A stretch of DNA of 64,000 nucleotides from Circinella minor (GCA_016758965.1 JAEPRB010000031.1:62001-126000), one strand, 5' to 3'. Shown: positions 1 to 12,463, numbered from the stretch's first letter. Program-made: numbers and translations. Notes: generated by a model not told the origin, from the sequence alone.

Positions 1-995
1 TCGGTAGTTTTTTAGCAGGATGCATACCACTTTCTACAAAGCTTTCCGAATCCAAATTGAGGCATTTGACAGCTCTTGGTGTTGGGTTGCTTGTTGGAAC
101 AGCACTTGTCGTCATTATACCGGAAGGAATCCAAACGTTATATAGCTCCAATGAAGCTGCCATTTCCGAAGATTCGCATATTTCTGTTCATCGTTCAGCA
201 ATAGAGCCACATCAGCCATCGTGGCATGGTGACAATGCCACCAGCTATTCTACAACATCCGCTCCTACCACGATTTTCGATAAACGACAAGAGTCGCATA
301 GCCACGACGAACATACAACTGCTACAGAACATACAGCAATAGGTCTTGCACTTATCATTGGATTTGCAACTATGTTTATTGTTGACCAACTCAGCTCACT
401 TCACCTTCATGCTTCTCATGAACCAATTGCTACTTCTGAATCGGCAGGAACCAATACATCATCATCACCATCACAACCATCAGTAGCAGGTACTGCTGGC
501 GGACGTTCTCGATCACCCACGGCGCGATCCATGACACCGACTATCGGTCTTATTGTTCATGCAGCAGCTGACGGGATTGCGCTGGGCGCATCCGCATCAC
601 ACCCACAGCTTTCTATGGTTGTATTTTTGGCAATCATGCTACACAAAGCACCTTCGGCATTTGCTTTGACGACAGTTTTATTAGCAGAAGGATTATCAAG
701 GATCAGTGTACGCCGACATTTATTGATGTTTTCCATGTCAGCACCCATAGGCGCCATTTTAACATATATATTATTAAATATATTTTCATCGTCATCCGGG
801 GCTTCGGTTTATTTGACTTATTGGACAGGTGTATTGTTGGTATTTTCAGGAGGAACCTTCTTATATGTTGCTATGCATGCATTACAAGAATTACAACCAC
901 CTTCACATTCGGATAAATTGGGAGGTTCTCAAGTGGGTTGTATTTTAGGTGGCATGTTTTTACCTATTCTTCTCAATATTAGTCATTCTCACTAG
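1..995 (+). CDS. ZIP-family zinc transporter, SLC39A9-like (5'-partial)
   Basis: This is a divalent metal (zinc) transporter of the ZIP/SLC39 family, closest in appearance to the ZIP9 (SLC39A9) branch, which acts in Golgi or endomembranes. The frame is open from base 3 to the stop at 993-995 (330 residues visible) and has no start codon in the window, so the 5' end lies upstream. The visible start resembles the first ZIP loop and second helix (GSFLAGCIPL, then GLLVGTALVVIIPEG). A His-rich loop follows (HSHDEH), then a Ser/Thr-rich cytosolic loop, then the diagnostic helix HAAADGIALGA and the HKAP motif of the metal path, and two or three more hydrophobic helices. It ends in SHSH. The first few residues were read across the window edge. 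No intron is seen. The family call is firm; the subcellular site is inferred from the subfamily. Confidence 0.88.
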   Translation, partial: GSFLAGCIPLSTKLSESKLRHLTALGVGLLVGTALVVIIPEGIQTLYSSNEAAISEDSHISVHRSAIEPHQPSWHGDNATSYSTTSAPTTIFDKRQESHSHDEHTTATEHTAIGLALIIGFATMFIVDQLSSLHLHASHEPIATSESAGTNTSSSPSQPSVAGTAGGRSRSPTARSMTPTIGLIVHAAADGIALGASASHPQLSMVVFLAIMLHKAPSAFALTTVLLAEGLSRISVRRHLLMFSMSAPIGAILTYILLNIFSSSSGASVYLTYWTGVLLVFSGGTFLYVAMHALQELQPPSHSDKLGGSQVGCILGGMFLPILLNISHSH

Positions 996-1686
996 AAAAA
1001 AGAATGGGAGAGTTTTTTTTTCTTTTAATTATCACACATTTTAATAATAATAATATAAACACATATACCTCTATCCATCCCTTTTTTTCTTTCACACACT
1101 CTTTCTTGTACAGAAATTTCTCTATTTATATATATATATCTTATATATTTTCATATTGCTTGGGTCTATCTTTCATTTTCATTTTCTTTTTTGATTTTAG
1201 ATGAGCATGATTTTTTTTTTCCTGTTTCCTTACCATTATCATTATGATCAAATAGACTACCCATTGTTCCAATATTTATATTGTTTTAAACTCACGTGTG
1301 CACATGTTTAATTTTGAGTTTATATTACATATACACAGTGTACCCCCAAAAATAACATTAGTTAAATCAATATTAGTAAAACACTTTGGGTGATATTCAT
1401 TTTATACTCTCTACTATCTAATATTATATGTCATAATAGTTTTCATAATAATGGTTCTTGTTAGTAGTGTTGCCATGAAAGCCATATTACAAGAAATAAT
1501 TATTAGTGATTATTGGTTATGGTCAAAAATATTCTGACAATTTCATTGGGTAAATGATTATTCCACAGACCAGAATTTACTATCGCAACTGTAAAATTCA
1601 CTAAGCCACCCTCCGTCGTTGTAAAATTTTACTTTGGATTTTGCGCTACTGAGCAAACCTTCTCTTTTTTCTGCTCCACTACCGAC
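996..1686. other. intergenic: ZIP 3' region and RPL16 promoter
   Basis: This stretch is AT-rich with no convincing reading frame; the short ORF at 1004-1204 is low-complexity Phe/Tyr-rich sequence. The last part before RPL16 (about 1655-1685) is pyrimidine-rich, as is common just upstream of fungal ribosomal protein genes. A short motif, ACAGTGTACCCCCAAAAA near 1337-1354, resembles the ends of Tc1-like elements, but no partner copy was found. Confidence 0.5.
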
Positions 1687-2648
1687 ATGTCGACTTTTGA
1701 AAAGGTGAGCTTTTATTACATTTGACAGTTTCTCTTAAAAGTACCAGAAAAAAACAGCAACATAAAAGCAACAACAAAGTTTTTCAAAAGCGGTTATTAC
1801 TACCATGAATTGTTGTTTAATTTTATAATTTAATTAAAAAAATAATGTTCTCACCTAAAAATAAAATATTTTTATTAGGTTGTTGTCATTGATGGCAAGG
1901 GTCATCTTCTCGGCCGTCTCGCCTCTATTGTTTCCAAGCAGGCTCTTAGCGGTCAAAAGGTCGTTGTTGTCCGTTGTGAGGAGACCAACGTTTCCGGCGA
2001 GTTCTTCCGTAATAAGCGTATGTATTATATATTTAAATGAAAGGGACTACTATTTATGTACATAACGATATATTATATAAATATATGGGTTTATATGCGT
2101 GATTGAATGAAAGACAACCAAAGAGGAACAAGAACAAAGAAATAAACATTATTCTTATTCTGTCATATGTATTATAATTATGTATTATTATAGTCAAGTA
2201 CCACGCTTACCTCCACAAGCAAAACCGTGTCAACCCTCGTCGTGGTGGTCCTTTCCACTTCCGCGCCCCTTCGCGTATCTTGTACAAGGCTATCCGTGGT
2301 ATGATTCCTCACAAGACCGCTCGTGGTGCTGCTGCTCTTGAGCGCATCAAGTTGTTCGAAGGTGTCCCCCCACCTTATGACAAGGTCAAGCGTGTTGTCA
2401 TCCCTGATGCCCTCCGTGTCCAACGTTTGAAGCCTGGTCGCAAGTACACCACTCTTGGCCGTATCTCCAAGGAATACGGTTGGAAGTACCAAGACGTTGT
2501 TGCCAAGTTGGAAGAAAAGCGTAAGGCTAAGTCTGCTGCTTACTACCAACGCAAGTCTGCCCTTGCTGCCGTCGAAAAGAAGGCTGTTGCTTCCAAGGCT
2601 GATTCCATCAAGGATATCAACTCTGCCTTGGCTGCTCTTGGTCACTAA
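1687..2648 (+). CDS. RPL16: 60S ribosomal protein L16 (uL13, L13a)
   Basis: This is a structural protein of the large cytosolic ribosomal subunit, 203 aa, the usual length for uL13. Exons are 1687-1704, 1879-2017 and 2194-2648, all GT-AG; together 612 nt with stop. The N-terminus [20 protein letters not shown] is the uL13 signature, followed by the [13 protein letters not shown] and [11 protein letters not shown] motifs and a basic C-terminus. The first intron sits six codons into the gene, an arrangement often seen in highly expressed fungal ribosomal protein genes. Codons are C-ended and uniform, unlike the A/T-ended usage of neighbouring low-complexity genes, which suggests strong expression. 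An AATAAA-type signal lies at about 2708. A long ORF on the opposite strand in exon 3 is a shadow. Confidence 0.97.
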
Positions 2649-3151
2649 ACTTGTTTGATTTCCATCTTACCAACACCCTTCCCCCCGCCGTTGTGATTCT
2701 TACTTTTAATAAATGTCTTTTTTTGTTTGAAATGTCGGGAAAAAAAACTTATATGTATATACATTTGTTGTATATATATAATAATATAATTTTTAATGGA
2801 GAAAAAAAAGGATTATATTGATATATATAACATATATGAGGTTGGGTTATTATTATTTTCAATTAAAGATATTTGAGTGTCTTGAGATTGATTTGGTTTT
2901 TTTGGGTGAAATGTAGAAAGGTTTTGTGTAAGTGTGCAAAATATAAAGGGGATAATGATAATATGTGAAAATAATATATAATAATACTAGATAATCTGTC
3001 AAAATATAATAATAAAGGATCTGTAAATGAGAATGTGAAAGTGAAATGTTTGTGTTTAATTGATGGTTTGCAAGATAATAAACCATAGAAAAATGAATGT
3101 ATGAATGAATGAGTGGTATGATTGTTGTATATATGAATATTACTTTTTTTT
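2649..3151. other. convergent intergenic region
   Basis: This is the 3' space shared by RPL16 (+) and the SxIP coiled-coil gene (-). It holds AT-rich sequence with poly(A) signal-like words. Short ORFs on the minus strand here are Tyr/Ile/His-rich and have no recognisable features. Confidence 0.5.
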
Positions 3152-6100
3152 TTACGAACGCTTGATTTTTTGCTTGACCTTACTGAGCTGAGAATCGATT
3201 TCATCAAGCATATCTTCAAGTTCTTCTTTTCTTCTACGAGACATTGGACCGCCACCAGAAAGAGGAATTTTACTATAATCAGATTGTAACTATATAATAA
3301 TGATAATGAATAAATAAAACTTTCTTCTTTTAAGATTTGATTACATTATATTTTCTTGTACCTTTTCCTTTTCCTTTGTCAATTTACGCAATTGACGATC
3401 TAACTCTTCATTAGGGCTAGTTGTAGTTGCTTGACTATTGAAAGATGATTGTGGTGTATTGTATGCGCTAGTATTTTTTTCATAATCATTATACAGACTG
3501 TTTTTAATAGGGATGGATGGTGACATTGATGGTGACATTGATGTTTGATATTGAGTGGTTGTCGGGCTAGGTGGCATAGATGTATTATAATGTGGATCTG
3601 GAATGGGCGACTGTGGGTTGTCACTTTGTGGTGGATCATCGTGTACAGTGTACCGATTTGGTATGTTTGCATGTTGAATATTAGGTGAGGCAGTGGGTGT
3701 TTCGATTGGTTGAGGAGAATTGATATTATGATCGCTATTGGTACTTCCTTTTGAGACGCTATATTGTGCTTGAATAAGTGAATCCATGGTTTTCTTAAGT
3801 GTTGAAATTTGATCGTTGGCATTGGAAAGCTCGGACTAAAATAATAAAGCGAATAAGATTATTGTTGTACATGTATTCAACAATTATAAAGAAAAAAAAA
3901 CCACTTACGCGAAGTCGCTTAATTTCTTTGTTTTTATCCTTTACTTGAGCTCTCAAGCCATCTTGTTCTCCACGGGCTTCTTCACGAATTTTCTAAACAA
4001 TGATAGTTATATCTTAAGTTACACACAGCACACATAGGAATTTAAACAATTATTTCTGTATTAGTGTAATTGTCAAACTAACCTCTAAATCCATTTTCCA
4101 TTGATCTGCTTCAAAAGATCGGTCTCTATTTTACGTTAATTATAAAATATAGCGGTCAGACGAATGTTTTTTTTTAATATTCACTCACATATATATATCC
4201 TGATATATAAATTACCTGGCATTTTCGTTACTAGACTTTAGTTTATTCAATAGTTCATTAAGATCTTCTTCTCTGTGTTTATTGTTTTGCTGTTATAATT
4301 ATATATCAGATTGTTACACAGTTAATATCTGAGGTTATACATTAAGTAAATGTTGGGGGTCCGGAGAGGAGAAAAAGAAAAAAAAAAGTGCAATGTATAT
4401 CATTATAATACCTTTTCTTCATCATATTTTTGCTGTAATTGTTCTTTTTCTTCCATTAATTCATCCATCATTTGACTGAAATAATCAAGATCTTTCGCGA
4501 CGGCTATTATAAAATGTATTTATGTAATATGTGTTAGTAGCTGTTGCATGAATTTTATTGCTTTCTTGAAGAAATATATAAAAAAGAGATTACATTTATA
4601 CCTTCTTTCTGGCCTTGTAATACTTTGATTACAGAACGCTCTTTTTCTAAATCTTCCTTCAATTGTCGAATGATTTGTTCAGGATCACTGGATTTATTAT
4701 CAACTGTGTCTGTACTTCGACTACTTTTTGAAGGAGTGATTTTGATGCTGCTTGCAATGCTTGCAGCACTTTTCTTTTTTTTTATTACATTAAGAGTATC
4801 ATTTCTATTGTTGCTGTTGCTGCTGCTTTTTGTTGGTGTTTCTTGAGCACGAAGTTGAGGTAATGTAGACTTCCCGGGGATTTGAGACGGTTTACGAAGT
4901 CTGGAACCAGTACCGGCTGTTTTATTTGCTGATGCATTATTATTATTTGTATTTGTATTATTGGTATGTGAAGAAGTACTTGTCGAAGATGATGGTGAAC
5001 TTGATGAAGACGTAGAACGTATTGACTGAGTGCTCTTACTGTGTGTTGGACGTGGTAAACGATCACTGGAAGAATTACTATGTTGTGCAAAGGATGGTTT
5101 CTTATTGCCAGAGGTCGATGACACAGGCGTTTCCTTTTTCGGTGGAAAAGTTGTTGAAGGTGCGGCTAAGCGACTAGCAGTTGGCGGTTTGTTGGTTGGG
5201 TTTGAGTTATATCGAGGACGAGTTGATCGTGAATCAGGCGATTTTAATCTAGAAGCTGAATTCGATTGAACTGATGTCGTTGTGGCTGTAGTAGTAAGTT
5301 CAGACTGGGGTTCCGATTGATGCTGCGCTTGTATTTTTTTATTATCTACCAATGTAACGGTATAATAATAATTATTAATAAATTATTTAATATATTAGAA
5401 CAATGAAAAAAAAAATACTTATAATGCGAAAAAAAAAAAGTTCTATTTTTTTGTTTACCTATATTAGCAGTTGGGACGGGACTATCAACCGTCGATCCGA
5501 GGTCGTGAGATGCTATATATCCAAGAATGGGTTAAACACGGGTCACTTTCTAAAATAATAAAATTTAATGATTTTAATTACCATCTCCTGGTGAATTAGT
5601 TATCACATGGTCCATGCTACCTGGTTCCTTGACCGAAAGTGCCACGGTCGCAGCAGAAGTGTCTGTCAAGGATGGTGGTTGCGATGACACTAGTTGATGT
5701 CTATGTTGTTGCTGAGCAACAGCAATATTAGTATCAGGTACAGCAGGTGGAAGGGGTTCCTGCTGTTGATAGTAATTATTACTATTACTGATGCTTTGGC
5801 GTTTTCGAAGTGACCCAATGCTTTGGCGTTTGTGTGGTAGAAACCCGCTTTGTTGATTTCGTTGTGTTAGCCATAATAAATAAAAAAAAATCTTAAACTT
5901 CTCATAATTTTTTTATTACCTAAGTCGTTTACTTTTGACAGACCTGTCATCGGCAACGTCGTGAATTGCTGTTGACGAAACGTGTTGTTGTTCTGATACT
6001 GTCACTAAATATTTATTTATTCACCATGACAATAACAAAAAGTTAATAATTCATTTTAAAAACAAAATTCTGAAATTGACACACGTAAAAAAAAATGTTT

Positions 6101-6191
6101 TGGCCTTACCTGATGACTTCTTATTTAAGCTGAATTTCTTCCAAAACTTTGTGGACGACGACTTTTCCTTAAGACCTTTCGTAGACGACAT
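3152..6191 (-). CDS. coiled-coil protein with SxIP motif, probable microtubule plus-end-associated protein
   Basis: An 11-exon gene, 711 aa. Exons (minus strand, in order): 6191-6110, 6004-5920, 5847-5582, 5512-5459, 5345-4602, 4503-4412, 4289-4216, 4125-4083, 3992-3909, 3835-3362, 3289-3152; all joins keep phase. The N-terminal half is a basic, Ser/Thr/Asn-rich disordered region with RxxS-type sites (KRQSIGS, KRQSISN). Residues about 316-319 read SQIP flanked by Arg/Lys, the SxIP signature known to bind EB1-type plus-end proteins. From about residue 375 heptad-rich coiled coils run (RQLKEDLEKERSVIKVLQ, DYFSQMMDELMEEKEQLQ). The C-terminus has a second SKIP and a last basic helix (SRRRKEELEDMLDEIDSQL), faintly enkurin-like. 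No CAP-Gly or motor domain is present. A cytoskeletal role is inferred from SxIP plus coiled coils. The acceptor of exon 3 is the least certain join. Confidence 0.72.
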
Positions 6192-7435
6192 TAATAAAGT
6201 AGGAATGTAGACAAATGTGGAAAAAGGAGAAAGTGAGGAAGAATAAAAAAAAAAAGGAAAGTAGAAGAAGAAAGAAAAAAAAAAAGAAAAGGAACGATGA
6301 ACTCAAATGAGGAAAAAGGCAGTTGGTTGCTTGTTTGAGAAAAGAAAAGTGTGGTATAGCTGCCCCGAGGATTCATTATCGTCTGTAATTTTGGAGCGGA
6401 GGTAGCAAACTTCAAGAGCGCGTTACTTCATTAGGATACCATTATTAGGGTTTCTCCAAGTACAACACAGTTATTAAGTGTTTTATATGCAATTAACCTC
6501 TATTCACTCTTCCCCCTCCCCTCAGCATCCCAACTTAACAGGGATCTTGTATACAATTTAGTACATATATGGGTGAGATATACATACATACACACAACAA
6601 ATGCAATGCATTATTTTTAAGACTCCAAAAAAAAAATCCCATTGTAAGGTCCTCCAGCTATGCCAGCGCATGTAAAAGTATAAATAAAATTCTGCGCAAT
6701 GCCATGTATAAACCCAACCATTTCAAAATAGGTTATAAATTTCACGGGGTGAAAAATAACGTACCTCACAAAGAAATACACAGGGGTTGAAGAAAGAAGG
6801 TTTGAAAATTACACAGGAGTTTTCTACTTAAAAGGAGCCAGTAAATGCCTTTTACTGTGACAGAATAATTATGTGTGTATTAAACATATTATGTGCTATT
6901 GTGTCACCCTCCTATCTTTCTTCTTCTGCAAACAGATACACAGTTACGTATATAAAATACAACAATGTCATTAATTATTGATTATGTTATATATGTTATA
7001 ATTATTTCTCTTATTGTTTTCTGTTGTATATATTTAATAAACTGAAAAATATTCCCATCCACAAATATATATGCATAATATTAATAACAATAAATAATAC
7101 GTAATATGTCTATAAGTCGACTTTGCGTGTTGTATTGTATACACGAATACAAATGTATGGTTGTATGTGTTAATATAAAAGTACAATATATGTTTATGTT
7201 TTCTACATCTTTGTATTACTGTATATATACGTATATATATATATATATATATTCTTTTGTTACAGTAATAATCCCGAAGATAGCCATTATCGTTATCTCT
7301 TTCCCTTTTTCACACAGTTTCCTTCTTTAATAATATGCTCTGTTTTCTTTTTCCTTCTTGCACGACAAAAGAATAATAAAAATAAAATAAAAACTACTAC
7401 TGTCTAGAATATTATTCATTTAACTGTTGCCGTCG
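6192..7435. other. intergenic: promoter of the coiled-coil gene, 3' side of the velvet gene
   Basis: No supported gene. The part next to 6191 is purine-rich on the plus strand (poly-pyrimidine on the coding strand), as expected for a leader. Short ORFs at 6191-6415, 6569-6790 and 7106-7330 lack homology-like features and splice context. Confidence 0.45.
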
Positions 7436-10400
7436 TTACTGCTGATGTTCAACCTCCTTTGTCTCTGATGAAGTTTTTCTCATACGTTTTGATTTTGTAT
7501 CTCGCCGAGTAGGAATCTTGATACCTTGTCTTGCAAAACATTGAGACAATTGCGTCGGTGCTGTATAATAAATAAAACCGGTATTCTTACTTATTAGCAA
7601 ACCGTGGTGGTTCTTAATTAGTAAGTGTATAAATTACCAATAATTGCATACTTACGAACAACTCCTGGAAAGTTCTTTGCAGTAAATGCAGTAAATGGAT
7701 CAGATTTTGTAGCGGTCAATACGTGACTAATGGACTCAGTATTTAAAGCTTTGTAATCAGATCTAATCATTTATATATAACCAAAAAAAAAAAACGAAAT
7801 GACAAAAAGTATATTCTGAGTTGGTTATTTTATAATCATATACTTTGTATAAAAAGATCAATGAAAATGATAATAACTTACGAGCCAATATCAATAAGAG
7901 AAAAAAAGAGACGGAATCTCCCCCCAGATCGTAAACTAAGATCATGAAACACAAAATATATACCAAGTTCTTGTTGTTCATTATAAAGTTTTGATGGTGA
8001 TGCTATACAAGAACCCACTAAATTTTTCATTTTGACAGTTGTTTTGTTAGTAGTTCCAGAAGATGAAGTGGTGGATGATGACAATGATGCTGTTGATGAT
8101 GATGCTTGTTGTTGTTGCTCGTAATGCTTTTGTTGTTGTCGCTGATATGACGACGACGATGATGATGATGATGGTGTTGCTGATGACGTTGATAAAGTGA
8201 CAGAATGTAAAATTATGTTGGCAGGATTTGCTCCTGTTTCGTCATAACAATCACAAAGAACCACAAAAAAAGATGTATCAATTTCTCTATTAAGTCAGCA
8301 TTGAAATTAGTGGTATTAGTTATATAATCCATACACATAGAATCAGTTGAAATCAACATCAATAACAAAAATAAAAAAGCTTTTGACTAACAATGATATT
8401 GAGGTTAATATAATATAAAGATCATACTCACTGTGGTAATAAGATAGCACCTTGTTGATTCCGTACTAATAGTTTCAGGATGGGAGGAGGGGATATCGGC
8501 CTGCGATCTTTGTCCCCAAAACCACACATCCGTGCTCTTGATGGCTGTTGTACTACTTCCAAACGATATTCTCTAGGTATAAAAGGTTAAGAAAAAAGGG
8601 CATAAGAAAAATAGAAAACAAAAAAGAAAGGTTGTAAGAATCACAGTAGTAAGCATTCCATCATTATTTTTCACTTGTCACCAAGCTGTTGTAGTTGTAG
8701 CTGTTTTTTTTTCAATATAAAAAATACAAAACAAAAAGCCAAAACAGAAAGAACTAACAAAGAGAGAAAAGAAACAACAGTAAAACATTGAGAACGCCCT
8801 TAGAACCATTGATAAACAATGTTGGGAAAGAAAAAAAATAAAACTAAAAGACACAACTTTTTTTTTCAAAAGACAGTACATACAACAAAAGAAGTTTTTT
8901 TTTCTTTTCTTTCATCAAATACAATGATGAATAGTAATATGTGCCTACTAGCTTTATTTTTTTTTCCACGGCGTTCTCATTTTTGTTTCTGTGATTATTG
9001 CTACGTACCGTTCATCCTTATGTTGCCAAGTGGAAGAACTGATCATACTTTCCGTTTGTTGCTGCCGAGTTGATGGAAACAAAATGGTTTCTATTTCCTG
9101 ACTAGAAGTAGTATTACTATTTGCTGTACTACTTGATGCACTAGTACGAAATGTGATCGTTGGTGGCATGAGCGTATTACTTTTTTTCGAACCACCAGTT
9201 TGTTGTGTTGGCCATGGTGCTTGTTGTAATGATGGTGGTCGTCCTGTTTGCTGTTGTTCCCATATACTAGAATGACGTCCACTTTGCTGTTGTAGTTGCT
9301 GCTGTGGTTGTAGGTTATCTGTTTGTGCCATAGAGACTAATCTACCGAAAAGTTCCTGTTCTTGCCGATGACGATCAAATGATGAATTGTGTAGAATCGA
9401 ATGCATTTCTGTTGGTATGATTGACTGTCGTTCGTGTGGCTGAAGCTCCTGTTGTTGGTGTTGTTGCTGCTGTTGCTGTTGCCGTTGCCGTTGCTGTTGC
9501 TGTTGCCGTTGCTGTTGCTGTTGCTGTGAAGATTGTGGTGCCGGCACAGGAACCGGTGGTGTACTAGATGCTCCTGCTGTTGTTACTGTCGCTGCGGCTC
9601 CAGGATCCAATCGATGACTCGGCAATACATTTTCAGTTCCCCAAGAGGATGGTGTTGATTGTTGCATCAAACTATCGCCAAGTGAAGAAGTTGACAATAC
9701 CATCATTACTTGATCATCTCTACGAACTGTTGAATGTTGTGGTAATACAGATGGAGATGGTACAGGTGTTACTGTTGGATCATAGTTGTCTCGATTTTCG
9801 CTTCCTATATATTTATTTTTTGTGGAAAACATACATATGTAAAATCATGTGAGAAGTTTTAAGACTAGAATTTCCAAAGTCATGTATATAATTCACTGTC
9901 GTTTTCTATAACGGCAGAAGGGAAATGTTTTGTTGTGAAAGATAAAGAAAGCGAGTAAAAACCGAAAAGTTTACCTCGTTCTTGTTCCAGTGTTTGGTTT
10001 TGGGGATGAGATATAAAACCCAATGATGAATGAAATTGTTGTTCGATAGGTAACGTTAACCTGACATTGTAATCGTATGGAGAATATTGTTGATGTACCA
10101 TGTGAGGGTCTGGATGTGGATGTGGATGATTATGATGATGATGATGATGATGAGAAATGGTGTATACAGAGGAATGGTACAGTGGTAACGAACTAGTATT
10201 GCTAGAAGGTTGAAAAAGTTGTTGAGGCTGATGTTGGTGATGCGTCAAGGAATAAGTTGGTTGTGGAATATGTCGTATTTGTTCATGTTGCTGTGTCGAG
10301 AACAGTTGTTGATGCTGCTGCTCCTCGTTACTCCTATCAGTTATCAATTGTTGTTTTTGTTGATCATATTGTAGTTGTAGTTGTTTGGAGTCTGATTCAT

Positions 10401-10449
10401 CATTATTATTGCTATTATTATAATGACCAGAAGAGCCAGACGAAAACAT
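7436..10449 (-). CDS. velvet-domain transcriptional regulator with long Gln-rich N-terminus
   Basis: Velvet proteins bind DNA through an NF-kB-like fold and in fungi control sporulation, light response and secondary metabolism. Six exons, 682 aa: 10449-9975, 9804-9009, 8572-8432, 8286-7882, 7762-7656, 7560-7436, all in phase. Residues 1 to about 420 are Gln/His/Ser-rich, with a His run and long Q tracts, and probably disordered. The velvet domain follows: EYRLEVVQQPSRARMCGFGD, RRPISPPPILKL, FFVVLCDCYDETG, then NLVGSCIASPSKL, GIYFVFHDLSLRSGGRFRL, and the closing block FTAKNFPG...LSQCFARQGIKI. A Ser/Gln-rich insertion of about 60 residues splits the domain between ILHSVTLS and KNLVGS; an in-domain insertion is also known for VelB. 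The C-tail is basic (KSKRMRK). Which of VeA, VelB, VosA or VelC it corresponds to cannot be settled by eye. Confidence 0.92.
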
Positions 10450-10940
10450 GGCTTATTCACAAACAAATAACTCTCTTCTACTACTACCACTACTACTACT
10501 TTTTTTGGTGTTTCTTTTTTTTTAAAAAAAAAGCTTAATAATATTAAAAGAGTCAATGAAAAAAAGCAACTTGGCAATAAAATGAAGAAAAAAGAAATAA
10601 AAGGGAAAGGGGAGGGTATTAATATTTTCTGTTATACGAAGAAGAAAAAGAAAGAACGAAAAAAAAATATATGAAATAATACTATTAATAATAATTAAGT
10701 ATAAAAGAAAAGTAAAAGGTAAAAAGAGAGAGAAAAAAAAAGAAACGAAAAAGGAACTAAACATGTTAAGACTCATAACTTTACATTTACTTGTTTCTGG
10801 GACTGTTTAAAAAAAAATCTCTCTTCATAATATACATATTTGGTTCTTTCCTCTATCTTAAAACGACACACAGGACAGCTATAAAAACAGACAAAAGAAA
10901 GAAAGAGAGGAAGAGAGATATAGAGAGAGAGAGACAGGGC

Positions 10941-10943
<3 letters not shown>

Positions 10944-10986
<43 letters not shown>
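10944..10986. repeat. (GA)n microsatellite
   Basis: An uninterrupted GA dinucleotide run of about 43 nt lies about 0.5 kb upstream of the velvet start codon. Confidence 0.97.
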
Positions 10987-10990
<4 letters not shown>

Positions 10991-11183
10991 TGTCTGTGTT
11001 CCACACCATTTATTTCCTTTTTTTCTCAAAGAAATAATGACACATGGTATATCTAATTCATCATTTATCTTAGAAAATAAATAAACGTATTTCTTTTGTT
11101 CATAAAATAAAATAATAAAAAGTCTTTAATCTTTATTTTCTTCTCTTCTTCGTTTTTCAACAAGTAAAATCACGTACCTAACT

Positions 11184-11184
<1 letters not shown>

Positions 11185-11223
<39 letters not shown>
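11185..11223. repeat. poly(A) tract, 39 nt
   Basis: A pure run of A. It could be a slippage-expanded tract or the tail scar of a retroposed sequence; no matching retroposed body was seen next to it. Confidence 0.95.
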
Positions 11224-11225
<2 letters not shown>

Positions 11226-12463
11226 AGCTGGTGCCACAGCCTAAAATACTATTACCCATTGTTATTCTTTTACCATTCTGTGGGGACCTCTGTGGGCTAT
11301 AAAACATAGCCTATGACATGTCATATCACATTGCAACTATTCCAACTTCTCCCGACGCGTCTTCTTTCTTTTTTCGAACTATAATAAAATAACTTTTAGT
11401 TAAAAAGCTTTTTCATTTAAGTGAAAAAAAAAAACCGTGCACAATAAAATAGATATAAGTAGTTCTTTTTTTACTCCACTTTTTTTTTTCTTTTTTTGGT
11501 CCCATGAGTAAAACTTCACTTTGATATAAATTACTTGTGCACATTTAACTCTTTCTCTCTCCAACGCATTCCTTATGTTTAACATTGAACTTTTTGCACC
11601 GCCTCGTTTCTGTCCGATTTTGTGCAAAAATGGTAATTGAATTCTAGACCAGATAAATTATCATAGTTATTTTTTAGTATAGTGTGTAAACATTTGATTC
11701 TTGTTTTATAACCTTCTTTAAATTGAAAGTTAGAAAATTTTTAAGTTGCTTCCTTATTATGCTTTAGTCGAAAAAAGCTTATTTTAAATCAATTATAAAA
11801 AGATAAAGCCGCATGATAACATGAGTTCCACAACGCTCATCATATTTAAATATGTATTAAGAACAAATAAAGTGATAATAGAAGACAGAATAGAGAGAAT
11901 CATTTTGTTGTACAATGTCTTTTTTTATGTGTCGCAAATCATTTTTGATTGACTTGTCGGTGATTATGATCGATTGGTGCACCCAGACCTGTTTATGTAG
12001 TACAAGATCGTTGCGGGGTTGCTTCTTTTAACAATGTGGAAATAGTATGATAAAAAAAAAAATTATGACAAAAAAAAAATCAAAAATTGATGGGTGCACA
12101 AAAGAGTTAATGTACAGGTGTTACGTCAATAAGAGCGCTTGCTTTTGTGGTCGACAATAAAGTCGTACATGCGCACGCGATTTGACATTGGCAAATAAAC
12201 AAAAAGAAATTGTATTTCATAAAAAAAATATGCAAAAAAAAAAAAAAGAGGTAAGCTAGAACTACTTTAAGAATAATAATAATAATAATAAAGAATAATA
12301 ACAATAAAAGTCAAAGAAAACGAGAGAGAGAGAGAGAGGGATGAAAGAAGGGGAAACACACAAGTATATAAAGAGAGAGAGAAGAGGTTGGAAGAATAAG
12401 ACGAGGAAAGTATATAATTATAATAGAATAGTAAAAATAAGAAAAAGAAAAAATTAAGAGCTT

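Larger units (their letters stand above)
10450..12463. other. intergenic: velvet promoter and 3' side of the next gene, repeat-rich
   Basis: About 2 kb without a supported gene. It holds a GA microsatellite, a 39-nt poly(A) run and many short poly(A)/poly(T) tracts. ORFs such as 10791-11084 (Arg-Glu repeats) are translations of the microsatellite. The long promoter-side space may carry regulatory sites for the velvet gene, but none could be identified. Confidence 0.5.

Noticed and set aside
1337..1354. Tc1-like end motif ACAGTGTACCCCCAAAAA
   Set aside because: Only a single copy was found, with no inverted partner or interior.
2178..2645. 155-aa ORF antisense to RPL16 exon 3
   Set aside because: It mirrors the strongly biased codons of uL13 and has no features of its own.
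10773..11084. ORFs on both strands rich in Arg-Glu or Leu-Ser repeats
   Set aside because: They are translations of the GA microsatellite at 10944-10986.
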